A stretch of DNA of 64,000 bases from Marinoscillum sp040222955 (GTDB lineage Bacteria > Bacteroidota > Bacteroidia > Cytophagales > Cyclobacteriaceae). A program made the translations under genes and the position numbers. Below, piece by piece: positions 34,983 through 43,557 of this stretch (position 1 is the first letter of the stretch; each line of letters starts with the position of its first letter). Under the pieces are notes generated by a model. The model saw only the letters and a program-made list of their open reading frames with translations. It had not been told where the DNA came from and did no database searches. The stretch lies in assembly GCF_040222955.1 (NCBI RefSeq), contig NZ_JAVKCA010000025.1, positions 74,012 through 138,011 of the forward strand, given 5' to 3'.

Positions 34983-35981
34983 TCATTTTTCGTTGAATTT
35001 AAGTGTTACTTTTTTGCCCTCCAGCTGATACTCAAAGCCCACTGAGTGACTGAGTATGTCAAGGACATTGGATAAATATTCGTTCTTCTGGAAAGTACCA
35101 GAGCATTTAATAAAGGGCAAATCCCCGGAAGCCAATACATCCACTCCATACCAGCGTTCCAGTGTTTCCACCACCTCATTCAAATCTGTCTTATCAAAAT
35201 ATAACACTCCCTCCTTCCAGTAGGTAACAGCCTGTAAATCCACGGTTCCCTTGATAATGGATTGATCTGCTCCCAGAGCTGCTCTTTCTCCCGGAGTGAG
35301 GTAAACCATCTCTTCCGAATTGCTTTTTTCTACTTTCACCTTGCCGGTAATCAGCGACACTTCAGTTTGTTCATTGTTATACGACTTGATATTGAAAGAA
35401 GTACCCAGAGCCGTGGTGGCCAACTGACCACTGTAAACAGTGAAAGGTCTGGCGGGATCCTCCGTCACGTCAAAAAAGGCCTCGCCTTCCAGGTACACTT
35501 TGCGGCCTTCGGCAAACTCTTCCATGAATGAAATGGTACTCTCCGAATTGAGGCTGACGATGGTGCCATCAGGAAGATATACTTTTGATTTTTGTCCGGC
35601 GGGATTCGATTTGACCACCTCAGCAACGGCCTGCACTGCGGGTGTTTCTTCCCGGGGATAAAGCAAAAATGACGAAACCGCCAGCAATAGTACAGCGGCA
35701 GCTACTTTCCACCACATCAGATGTCTGGTTTCTTTTACTGCCGGAATCTCCCGTGCTACCCCCAGCGTTCGTTCGTTGTCCTTGCTTTCGGTAATTTTCT
35801 TAAATAACTCGTCACCCTTCCACTCAAATTCACTTTTACCTTTGGCATGCCACAGCTTATCTATCTCGGCATACATTTCCTCTTCACTCTTTTCAGAAAG
35901 ATACCATTCTAAAAAATTCTCTGCTTCCTTCCGAGAAAGCTCGCCATCAAAGTATTTCCGGATGTGTGTGAGTCGATCCAT
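34983..35981 (-). CDS. FecR-family anti-sigma factor
   Basis: FecR proteins hold the ECF sigma factor inactive until the STN domain of the matching TonB-dependent transporter signals substrate. The 332-residue protein has a cytosolic helical N terminus (RLTHIRKYFDGELSRKEAENFLEWYLSEKSEE) and a TM near 88-108 (MWWKVAAAVLLLAVSSFLL). The periplasmic FecR domain shows KVYLPDGTIVSLNSESTI, GEAFFDVTEDPARPFTVYS and TALGTSFNIKSY. The C-terminal STN-interacting part (LYFDKTDLNEVVETLERWYGV) completes the fold. It lies between the ECF sigma gene and the STN-bearing SusC, the standard order of such systems. Its job in switching on the central SusCD operon follows from that context. Confidence 0.95.
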   Translation of the reverse strand: MDRLTHIRKYFDGELSRKEAENFLEWYLSEKSEEEMYAEIDKLWHAKGKSEFEWKGDELFKKITESKDNERTLGVAREIPAVKETRHLMWWKVAAAVLLLAVSSFLLYPREETPAVQAVAEVVKSNPAGQKSKVYLPDGTIVSLNSESTISFMEEFAEGRKVYLEGEAFFDVTEDPARPFTVYSGQLATTALGTSFNIKSYNNEQTEVSLITGKVKVEKSNSEEMVYLTPGERAALGADQSIIKGTVDLQAVTYWKEGVLYFDKTDLNEVVETLERWYGVDVLASGDLPFIKCSGTFQKNEYLSNVLDILSHSVGFEYQLEGKKVTLKFNEK

Positions 35982-36117
35982 TGTTTTTGGTTTACGCTAC
36001 TATATAGCCTCAACTCACTCATTATACTCACAGGGATTTTGATATTTACAATAAAATCATGAAAAAGAATGAAATACCAGCGCTGTTATCAATAAAAGAT
36101 CGTATTTGTTAGGATTA

Positions 36118-36714
36118 TCACAACATAAAGATCAATCCGATCACTCCGGGTGAAACGACTTTAAGGTCTATGAGCTTTTCTCTCAGTGATTTTGTCGCCC
36201 TATAAATCTGATTTTCAACTGTCCGTGTGGAAAGCTTAAGCCGCTCAGCGATCTCTTCGTTGGTCAGGTGCTCGAAGTTCTTCATCATGAAGACTTGCTT
36301 CTGCTTGGTGGGTAACTCGTCAATTGCTTTACTGGACAACTCATCCAAATCCGAAAAGATGACATACTCTTCGGTCTCATTGCTCTCTCCAGGCCAATAG
36401 GTAATGGCATAATGCTGAAAAGCTACAAACCGGGCCCGCTTACGGGACTGCTTAAACACAATGGACCTGACAATAGAAATGATATAAGCATTGAAGGAAA
36501 GTGAACTATCGAGGTTCTCTCTATTCCTCCATATTTTCATAAAGACATCCTGCACTACCCCCTCAGCATCTTCATGGAGGAGTCCCATCTTTCTGCTGAT
36601 ATTGTATATTTTGGCTGCATACTTCTCATAGAGCTTGCTATAGGCATACTCATCTCCGGCACGCAAACGTGTCACCAATTCACTATCACTACCAAATTTC
36701 ACAGAAAATGCCAC
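36118..36714 (-). CDS. ECF-type RNA polymerase sigma factor (FecI-like)
   Basis: The 198-residue protein has sigma-70 region 2 (about 25-92; YSKLYEKYAAKIYNISRKMG, EGVVQDVFMKIWRN) and region 4 (about 130-185; IDELPTKQKQVFMMKNFEHL, TNEEIAERLKLSTRTVENQI). There is no region 1.1 or 3, as expected for ECF sigmas of the Bacteroidota expansion type. It sits 136 nt upstream of the FecR gene on the same strand. It should direct transcription of the SusC operon when released. The large glycine-rich protein gene ends 90 nt upstream on the same strand, so co-transcription is possible but unproven. Confidence 0.94.
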   Translation of the reverse strand: MAFSVKFGSDSELVTRLRAGDEYAYSKLYEKYAAKIYNISRKMGLLHEDAEGVVQDVFMKIWRNRENLDSSLSFNAYIISIVRSIVFKQSRKRARFVAFQHYAITYWPGESNETEEYVIFSDLDELSSKAIDELPTKQKQVFMMKNFEHLTNEEIAERLKLSTRTVENQIYRATKSLREKLIDLKVVSPGVIGLIFML

Positions 36715-36804
36715 CGGTTTTTAAGAAGGTTAGTGTTTGATCCTCTAAACTGGTTGATTTTTTCTCAATTTCAAAATGGAATAAAACTGAATGCCAATAT
36801 CCGG

Positions 36805-39237
36805 CTATTCCAACATTATCCTGAGCGTCCTGAAGTTCTCTCCGTCGCTCATTTTCAAAAGGTACTGCCCCGGAGCAAAGTTTTCCATATTGAATAGCAC
36901 TTTGCTATTCTCTATTGTGAATGAGGCATTCACCTCAATGCCACTGGAGTCATAAATCCTCCATTTGGTCATGTCTGATAGAGATGATGAGAGCTGGACC
37001 ATGAAGCGGCCATCACTCGGATTTGGATACAGTAGTAAATTGGTTTCTTCAATTTCAGGCTTTACTACAATAATTTTAAAAACCTCCTGCTGACCATCAA
37101 AGTCGGTCTGAGTAAGCCGATAATACACCTGGTCTGTGTGGTTAATGAAATCCGCGTAATCATAAAAGTTTTCTACTTTGGAGGTGCCTGATCCTTCCAC
37201 ATAGGTCAATACAGTCCATTGATGCCCGTCAAATGAACGCTCAACAGTGAAAAACTGGTTATTCAATTCACTCGAGGTTGCCCATTTGAGCATATTATAC
37301 GAACCAGCATCTTCTCCCCCCCAGTAAAGTAGCTCCACCGGAAGTGGTCCTTCCTGAGATTCGAGCATTCCATCCGGATCATAGGAACCGTTGCCTGGTG
37401 AGGTATCTCCAGAGTCAGCTGAGCCGGCATACCCGTTGGTACCGTTCGAACCTCCGGCTCCCTGACTATTGTCGGCAGTGTAGTTGGTAGAAGGCACTGA
37501 TCCGGAAAAAATCGTGACTCCTTTGCCGCCTCCGCCACCACCGCCGTGTGGTTCAGGATCTACCGCAGATTGACCTTCGCCACCCATGGCCTCAGTAGCT
37601 AGCGGACATGTAAGGTTGTATGTCACTACCTGAAAAATGATAGTTCCTCCTGACCCTGCTCCAGGTGCCCCTTCTGCTCCAGCATCGCCGGATGCCAGCG
37701 GAAATCCTTCACCATTACTCGTGATCGAAACTCCCGTTCCGCACGGCACATCCAAATTAGTAGCCTTGATGAGGACAATACCTCCTCCATCGCCACCAGC
37801 CTCTGAATCACCCGTCGTTCCATCCTGCTGACCGCCACCGCCACCGCCACCAAGGAATAAGCGGCTGGCAGAGATGTAGTGGCTAAGGTCAGCGCCTCCG
37901 TATCCTCCCGCACCGGTACCTGCATCGCCTGAGGGATCATCATCGCAACCGTCTGCGGGTGCACCGTTATTATATCCGGGTCCTCCTAGTCCCCCTGCGG
38001 TGAAATTTCCACCACCACCTCCTCCAGAGTTATGCTTACTTCCTCCACCTCCTCCGTTGGCAAGTTTGCCTCTCGCTCCTTCGTAGAGCGCAGTGGTGTT
38101 TTTATAAATTCCCTCCCCTTTTCTACCATATTCGCCATCGTTGGTCCTATAAACAGCCGGATAACAATCTGAAGACGATTCTGCAAGGGTATTTAGTCCA
38201 CCACCTCTAAACCCTTTACCATCGAGGTTAATATTGTGATTGAGTGTCAGCGTGTTGGTGACTTCCATAGCCAATACTCCACCTATATTGCCATCCCAAT
38301 CTATAGCGGTCAGGTCATCTGTAGTAGAAAAATTAACACTTTCAGGATAGGTAATCACCTGAACGGAGGCATTTGCACCTGTAGAGTAAGATTCTGTCAG
38401 ACTTAAGGTTACTTCCAATGAAGTGGCTGAAGAATAGCCGGTGACTACAATGTTATTAATCCCTGCATAATCATCGGCTGCATTGGTGATAAAAAATACC
38501 ACCAGTCGTATGGATGTCCCACTAATATTCGATGCACTTAGGGTGGTGTCTGCAAACGAGTCCCTCAATACTCCCTGATCATAACGAATATAAGAGGGTG
38601 ATCCATCAAGGTAGTAGCCGGCCACAAGAGAATCTTCCGGATCAAGACCTAACTGCAAAAAGGTTGCCGATAAATCAATGTAGGCATAAGATGAAATGTC
38701 AATAGGATTGGTCAACCAATAGGAGTAATTTCCATTATCCGCATCTGTATTTTGCGCCAGCAGTATAATATCTCCGCCACCATTGTTGTAGAGCACCGGA
38801 TCGATACAGGCACCCCCGGAACAAGCAACACTCCAACCCATATTGGCACCCTGAAAGTCTTCAGACCATTGGGTGTTGGATGTTCTGCTCACACTTTGAA
38901 TCTCGGCCATTTCGTATAACCCTGCAGACCCTATATCCGACACGTCACCAAATGATGGATCATCTCCAGTATTTGCACCGATGACATCATCCTGCATTTG
39001 CATGATGATCAGATTTTCTCCTACCTCGAACCGATCATTGGTCTCATCTACATCACTCAGAGTAATGGTAGTACCTGCGATATTGGTCACTTTCGCATAC
39101 CCATTGATGACCGTCTGGCCGGAGGCTTGATAGATATTGAGTAAAAAAAGTACACCTAAAAACGCTAAGGAACCTGATGGGAAGCACCTCCAAACCGTGA
39201 TGTTGTGATTGGTTAATTTTGCGTATTTATGAAACAT
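36805..39237 (-). CDS. Large glycine-rich T9SS-secreted protein of unknown function
   Basis: I do not recognise a catalytic domain in this protein of about 810 residues. From the start at 39237 a signal peptide is followed by beta-rich sequence that mentions no known enzyme motif. A central region (about 380-620) is dominated by Gly runs and Asp/Ser/Asn-rich turns (GGGGGGSKHNSGGGGGGNF, GAGGYGGADLSHY, SRLFLGGGGGGGQQDG). Near 640-720 an Ig/FnIII-like part reads VELLYWGGEDAGSYNMLKWA. The T9SS type A sorting domain closes the chain (LLLYPNPSDGRFMVQL to LRIMLE). An earlier in-frame ATG at 39336 is less likely. It probably forms part of the extracellular surface, perhaps adhesive (inference). It is upstream of the ECF sigma gene. 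Confidence 0.8.
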   Translation of the reverse strand: MFHKYAKLTNHNITVWRCFPSGSLAFLGVLFLLNIYQASGQTVINGYAKVTNIAGTTITLSDVDETNDRFEVGENLIIMQMQDDVIGANTGDDPSFGDVSDIGSAGLYEMAEIQSVSRTSNTQWSEDFQGANMGWSVACSGGACIDPVLYNNGGGDIILLAQNTDADNGNYSYWLTNPIDISSYAYIDLSATFLQLGLDPEDSLVAGYYLDGSPSYIRYDQGVLRDSFADTTLSASNISGTSIRLVVFFITNAADDYAGINNIVVTGYSSATSLEVTLSLTESYSTGANASVQVITYPESVNFSTTDDLTAIDWDGNIGGVLAMEVTNTLTLNHNINLDGKGFRGGGLNTLAESSSDCYPAVYRTNDGEYGRKGEGIYKNTTALYEGARGKLANGGGGGSKHNSGGGGGGNFTAGGLGGPGYNNGAPADGCDDDPSGDAGTGAGGYGGADLSHYISASRLFLGGGGGGGQQDGTTGDSEAGGDGGGIVLIKATNLDVPCGTGVSITSNGEGFPLASGDAGAEGAPGAGSGGTIIFQVVTYNLTCPLATEAMGGEGQSAVDPEPHGGGGGGGKGVTIFSGSVPSTNYTADNSQGAGGSNGTNGYAGSADSGDTSPGNGSYDPDGMLESQEGPLPVELLYWGGEDAGSYNMLKWATSSELNNQFFTVERSFDGHQWTVLTYVEGSGTSKVENFYDYADFINHTDQVYYRLTQTDFDGQQEVFKIIVVKPEIEETNLLLYPNPSDGRFMVQLSSSLSDMTKWRIYDSSGIEVNASFTIENSKVLFNMENFAPGQYLLKMSDGENFRTLRIMLE

Positions 39238-39503
39238 TTCTAGTTTTTTTTTTGTTTCAAAACTGTTGAGAATAATTACACAAAATTTGTTCTTTCGGTC
39301 ATCCTTGCGCCCAGGACGTTGAATGAAGGGATTCACCAGTCAAAAGATTCCATCGATTTGTAAAAACCTGAAATTCAGAAAAGACCCATCCCAGATCGAA
39401 TCAACAGCATCCAATCGAGGTTAGCTGATTTTGCATACCTCGGCATCATATGATTCACAGGTCTAAATATGTTGTTTAATTTATATTAATATTAGTTAAA
39501 CAA

Positions 39504-39552
39504 AAGAAGGCACAGTTACCGGAAGTGTGGCTTCCGTTGACTGTGCCTTCTT
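39504..39552 (-). terminator. Strong two-part terminator hairpin after the sugar porter gene
   Basis: AAGAAGGCACAGT (39504-39516) pairs perfectly with ACTGTGCCTTCTT (39540-39552). The interior holds a second perfect stem GGAAG/CTTCC. It begins 20 nt after the stop of the MFS gene on the minus strand and is followed by an AT-rich tail. Confidence 0.75.
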
Positions 39553-39571
39553 GATCATTTTATGTTAAAAC

Positions 39572-40987
39572 TTACTTATGCCATAGATTCTCTATTTCCT
39601 CCAGGCTCTTCCCTTTGGTTTCGGGAACAAATTTCCAAACAAACCAGGCAGCGATAAAGCCTACAATTCCATAAATCCAATAAGCAAAACCATGATTGAA
39701 TTTTTCCACTAACCACGAATTGTTGTTCATCATCGGGAAAGTCTGTGACACCACAAAGTTAGAAATCCACTGGGCCGCCACCGCAAAGGCCATGGCCTTG
39801 TCCCGAATGGTATTAGGAAAAATCTCAGAAAGTAATACCCACGTGACCGGACCCCATGAAATGGCAAAGGCCGCCACATATAGCATCATGAATACAAGTG
39901 AACCTACTCCCATGGCGTCCATGGAAAAGGTAAGTCCCAAACCAACCATGCTCACGCCCATGGCCAGACCTCCAATGATCTGCAGGGGTTTTCTGCCCAG
40001 CTTATCCACCAGCAGAATCGCTATGACGGTGAATAACAGGTTGACGGCACCCACTACTATGGTTTGAAGTAAAGCGGCATTGGTTCCAGACCCGGCATTC
40101 TTGAAAATTTCCGGTGCATAGTAAAGCACCACGTTGATCCCTACAAATTGCTGAAAAATGGACAACAACAAACCAATAAGAATAACTGCAAAACCAAACG
40201 ACCAAAGCGCGCTACTCTTGTTCAGGTTAATCGCATCCTTGATTTCCTTGAAAACTTCATTGGCAATTTTCTCTCCGTTGATGTTTTTGAGAATCTGCAA
40301 AGAATCCTCATACCTTCCCATCAAGGCCAGCCATCTTGGGCTTTTAGGAATAGTGAAAAGGAAAATGATAAACAATGAAGCTGGAATAAGCTCTGAGGCA
40401 AACATCCACCTCCAACCGACTGTTTCTAACCACTGATCATCCCCCTGAAGGGAAATGGAATAATTGACAAAATAAACCACCAGCATCCCGAAAATGATCG
40501 CAAACTGATTCCAGGACACAAAAAAACCACGCTTATCTGCCGGAGATACTTCAGCCAGGTACATAGGCGAAAGCATAGAAGCAATACCCACACCCAGTCC
40601 GCCGATGATCCTGTACACCACAAAGTGGGTCAAAAAAGTATGATCACCTTCTCCTATGGCCCTGAACCCCAGCTCGGGAACGGCGGATCCCAGTGCAGAT
40701 ATCGCAAACAATCCCGCTGCCAGCATGAGGCCACCTCTTCTGCCAAATTTATGCGCAATGAGGCCACCGATCGCTCCGCCAATGATACATCCTATCAAAG
40801 CACTGGAAACGGCAAAACCCAGAAGGGAATTGGAAGAGAGCTCATCGAGTCCGCGAGGATCCACAAAAAAAGCCTGCAATGAACCCACGGTACCGGAGAT
40901 CACAGCTGTGTCATAGCCAAAGAGCAGACCTCCGAGAGTTGCTACAAGTGCTATTGACTTGATATTTGTTTTGGGTTTTTCTGTCAT
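39572..40987 (-). CDS. MFS sugar porter (SP family), sugar:H+ symporter
   Basis: The 471-residue protein belongs to the sugar porter branch of the major facilitator superfamily, which moves monosaccharides across the inner membrane. Signatures are GGLLFGYDTAVISGTVGSL in helix 1, GGAIGGLIAHKFGRRGG, RIIGGLGVGIASMLSPMY, IPKSPRWLALMGR, GINVVLYYAPEIFKNAG, DKLGRKPLQ, and VPETKGKSLEEIE at the end. About 12 membrane helices are present. It is a different class from the GPH carrier at 21016. It lies downstream of the SDR gene, separated by a 377-bp gap with its own terminator, so it probably has its own promoter. Glucose or another hexose is the likely cargo. Confidence 0.94.
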   Translation of the reverse strand: MTEKPKTNIKSIALVATLGGLLFGYDTAVISGTVGSLQAFFVDPRGLDELSSNSLLGFAVSSALIGCIIGGAIGGLIAHKFGRRGGLMLAAGLFAISALGSAVPELGFRAIGEGDHTFLTHFVVYRIIGGLGVGIASMLSPMYLAEVSPADKRGFFVSWNQFAIIFGMLVVYFVNYSISLQGDDQWLETVGWRWMFASELIPASLFIIFLFTIPKSPRWLALMGRYEDSLQILKNINGEKIANEVFKEIKDAINLNKSSALWSFGFAVILIGLLLSIFQQFVGINVVLYYAPEIFKNAGSGTNAALLQTIVVGAVNLLFTVIAILLVDKLGRKPLQIIGGLAMGVSMVGLGLTFSMDAMGVGSLVFMMLYVAAFAISWGPVTWVLLSEIFPNTIRDKAMAFAVAAQWISNFVVSQTFPMMNNNSWLVEKFNHGFAYWIYGIVGFIAAWFVWKFVPETKGKSLEEIENLWHK

Positions 40988-41364
40988 TATTAAATTCTGT
41001 TAGGTTAATTATTTTAATCATTGATTGGGGAGCAAAAAACGTGTGCGTCTATTCCACCACCACCTCATCCCGAGGGGAGTCCAATACCCTCTAAAATACT
41101 TACGTCAGGTGAAAGAAGTAGCAACCAAGGTTAGAAGCGATCTGTCAAATGACCAATGAACCCCATATTCGAGACATATTAATCCATTCCCGGTCCTATC
41201 GTTGCACCCGACCGCTCTTCATCGCAGTGGGTTTGCCCACACAAAATGGGTCATTCAAAGCACTGATCGCACAGCGAAGCGCCTTAAAAAAAGAAAAGGA
41301 TGGAGTTTTTGATCCACCCTTTTCGAGCAGTATGAAGAAGTCTCGTAAAATTCAAAATACTATA
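40988..41364. other. Intergenic region between sugar porter and SDR genes (377 bp)
   Basis: No convincing gene is seen here. The SDR terminator occupies 41287-41323. The remainder, next to the porter start, should hold that gene's promoter. Open frames in it are short extensions antisense to the SDR gene. Confidence 0.5.
41287..41323 (-). terminator. Intrinsic terminator of the SDR gene
   Basis: An 11-bp stem (41294-41304 with 41313-41323, one G-U pair on the minus strand) with an 8-nt loop is followed on the minus strand by CTTTTTTTAAGG. Stem plus U-run is the classical intrinsic form. Confidence 0.82.
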
Positions 41365-42177
41365 TCACACACCGCTAAATGCACTAAACCCGCCATCTAC
41401 CGGCAGTACCACACCCGTGATGAAACTTGCAGAATCCGAGCACAGAAACTGCACAGCTCCGGAAAGCTCTTTGATCTCACCAAACCTTCCCATGGGGGTT
41501 TTATTGATTACTTTCTTGCTTCTGTCTGTCAATGATCCATCAGGATTGAGCAGCAGCTCTCTATTCTGATCGCCAATAAAAAATCCTGGCGCTATGGCAT
41601 TCACGCGCACCTTATCCCCATACTTTCGGGCCAGCTCACAAGCCATCCATTTGGTGAAAGTATTCACACCGGATTTGGCAATAGAATAACCCAGTACCCT
41701 GGTAATGGCTGAATAAGTGGCCATGGAAGAGATATTAATGATACTTCCTGATCCATTTTCTGCTATAGACCGACCAAAAACCAGTGAAGGATAAACAGTA
41801 CCTTTCAAATTGAGGTCCATGGCCTGGTCGATGGCTTCAATTTTCAAATCAAAAATCTGCTGGACATCAGACTGTGTGGCCCCGGGGATGTTTCCCCCAG
41901 CCGCATTGATCAGAATGTCAATTTTGCCAAACTGTTCGAGTATGAGCTTATTCGTTTCTTCCAGTTCTTTAACATTCAACACATCACAGACCTGGCCGAT
42001 CACGTCCGGAGTAATTTCCTTCAGCTCTGCTACACGTTGATCAATTTTGGTTTGATCCCTGTTCAAAATGACAAGCTTACATTTGGCCTCTGCCAGGCTC
42101 CTTGCCAGGGTACTTCCGATCACTCCGGCTCCTCCGGTAATTATTACTACTTTCCCTGTTAAATCAAATAAATTCAT
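41365..42177 (-). CDS. SDR oxidoreductase resembling D-mannonate oxidoreductase
   Basis: The 270-residue cytoplasmic protein is a classical short-chain dehydrogenase. The cofactor motif is TGGAGVIGSTLA, then NAAGG, ISSMATYSAITRVLGYSIAK for the catalytic Ser-Tyr-Lys, and ends VDGGFSAFSGV. The start MNLFDLTGKVVIITGGAGVIG and this C terminus resemble the SDR-type D-mannonate/D-fructuronate oxidoreductases of Bacteroidota and Bacillus. That would link it to uronate or mannonate metabolism, but the substrate is not proven. It lies downstream of the third SusCD operon, after the hairpin at 42241-42279. No mannonate dehydratase gene is in the window. A generic sugar or sugar-alcohol dehydrogenase is the alternative. 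Confidence 0.85.
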   Translation of the reverse strand: MNLFDLTGKVVIITGGAGVIGSTLARSLAEAKCKLVILNRDQTKIDQRVAELKEITPDVIGQVCDVLNVKELEETNKLILEQFGKIDILINAAGGNIPGATQSDVQQIFDLKIEAIDQAMDLNLKGTVYPSLVFGRSIAENGSGSIINISSMATYSAITRVLGYSIAKSGVNTFTKWMACELARKYGDKVRVNAIAPGFFIGDQNRELLLNPDGSLTDRSKKVINKTPMGRFGEIKELSGAVQFLCSDSASFITGVVLPVDGGFSAFSGV

Positions 42178-42240
42178 GGATGTTTTTTGCTTTCTGCACG
42201 GTAGAACTACGTGTTCTATACAATCTAAGTGGCAATATCA

Positions 42241-42279
42241 AAATCTATCAACCTATTTACAAAACAGGCTGATAGATTT
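42241..42279 (-). terminator. Terminator-like hairpin after the third SusCD operon
   Basis: AAATCTATCAACCT (42241-42254) pairs with AGGCTGATAGATTT (42266-42279) over 14 bp with one G-U pair and an 11-nt loop. It lies 11 nt after the stop of the IPT lipoprotein gene on the minus strand. Confidence 0.72.
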
Positions 42280-42290
42280 TGGATGATTGG

Positions 42291-43526
42291 TTAAAAGGGA
42301 CACCCATTATCCCGGCTATACTGATTATACAGGTCAAAAAACAAATCTGTCTGGGATGAACAGTCTACCCAATCTCCGGAAACCACCACTCGCATGTCAT
42401 CGAACAAGAAGGTAGCACCTGCATTCTCAGCAAACCCAAAACTCATCTGAGCCCTGACCTGAGTATTGAGCTGAGGAGGGTCATTGGACATGTCGTGCTG
42501 CGTGTTGATAGATAGTAAATTCCAACCTTGTACCAGTGTGAAATCTGTGGTATTCAGCATATCCTGGTAACCCGGAACAGAAACACCTCCCGCCACTCGC
42601 ATCAACCGGCCATCTGCGTCGGACCATACCCTTCCAAACCAAATAAATCGTTTCCCTGCCGGCACTTCGTACCCATCGTTCACAACCTGATGCTCCCAGA
42701 AGTTGTTGATGCTGGTAATATCGCTCACTTTGAGCGTGCGACGACCTAGCCCATAACCAGACTCCTCTATGATTTCGTAAGTCGCCCGGGTGCCATTGCC
42801 AGCGAGGAACCAGTTCCCTCCGGTAGCGCCCTCTGCACCTACAATTCCAAGTGTTCCCGCTTCAAAATCCCCGTTTGTGTTCACAGGAGTCAGGCAATAT
42901 TTGTTGGTGGGGTCTTCTTCGCAGGAGATAAACTCCACTGCACTGGTAACACTTCCTGCATCCGAAACTACGGTCAGCCCTGATTTGGATGCTCCGGCTG
43001 GTACCTCAAACTGCACAGAATCGGCAGCTACCCGTACCACGTTGCCAGATACTCCGGCTATTTGCACGGCATCTACAATATTGAGATTGGAGCCATAGAT
43101 AGTGATCAAATCGCCCGTTCCTCCTGAGATCGGGTCAAAATAGCTGATTACCGGAATGGGAACCACCTCAATCTCAGCATAAGCCCTGCCACTTCCCGAA
43201 AAGATAAACACGACATCTTGCATCCCTATAGGCACTGTGGGTACTGTGAAAGACACGGTAGATTCAGCAGACTCTACATTCAATGCCAATACTCCCCCTA
43301 TCATTACCCTCAACACCTCGCTCAAATCACTACCCGTAGCAGTAAGCTGTGCACCCTCGCCGGTAATATCAGAATCAAACCCTGAAATGCGGGCACTCAG
43401 ATCCACTGCATTGGATGCAGGTAACTTCCCTGTCAACTTATCTGTAGCATCTTCCTCGCAGCTGGCCAGAAGGCCAACTGTGAGCGTGATAAGGGCTATT
43501 CGAAATATATTTTTAGTTGCTTTCAT
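42291..43526 (-). CDS. Surface glycan-binding lipoprotein with IPT/TIG domains
   Basis: This 411-residue lipoprotein stands in the SusE position of the third SusCD operon, 31 nt after SusD. It has lipobox GLLASC (Cys23) followed by EED. Two IPT/TIG-like domains (about 40-125 and 126-205; YFDPISGGTGDLITIYGSNL) precede a beta-sandwich region from about 215. That region has NGDFEAGTLG and ATGGNWFLAGNG and ends near FLFDDMRVVVSGDWVDC. It resembles CBM4/22-type binding domains. The extreme C terminus (FFDLYNQYSRDNGCPF) holds a Cys that may pair with one upstream. It should bind the glycan imported by this locus. Confidence 0.85.
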   Translation of the reverse strand: MKATKNIFRIALITLTVGLLASCEEDATDKLTGKLPASNAVDLSARISGFDSDITGEGAQLTATGSDLSEVLRVMIGGVLALNVESAESTVSFTVPTVPIGMQDVVFIFSGSGRAYAEIEVVPIPVISYFDPISGGTGDLITIYGSNLNIVDAVQIAGVSGNVVRVAADSVQFEVPAGASKSGLTVVSDAGSVTSAVEFISCEEDPTNKYCLTPVNTNGDFEAGTLGIVGAEGATGGNWFLAGNGTRATYEIIEESGYGLGRRTLKVSDITSINNFWEHQVVNDGYEVPAGKRFIWFGRVWSDADGRLMRVAGGVSVPGYQDMLNTTDFTLVQGWNLLSINTQHDMSNDPPQLNTQVRAQMSFGFAENAGATFLFDDMRVVVSGDWVDCSSQTDLFFDLYNQYSRDNGCPF

Positions 43527-43557
43527 AAGAATCTCTTTAAAATGTTGTGATCAACCA

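Noticed and set aside
37380..38100. Gly-codon-rich tract as a DNA repeat or CRISPR-like array
   Set aside because: The repeats are irregular in length and spacing and are in frame with a coding sequence; they reflect protein composition.
41015..41026. AATCATTGATTG before the sugar porter gene as a fourth LacI-type site
   Set aside because: The core is not a CAATCGATTG palindrome and lacks the TTTTACACAAT extension seen in the divergent promoter pair.
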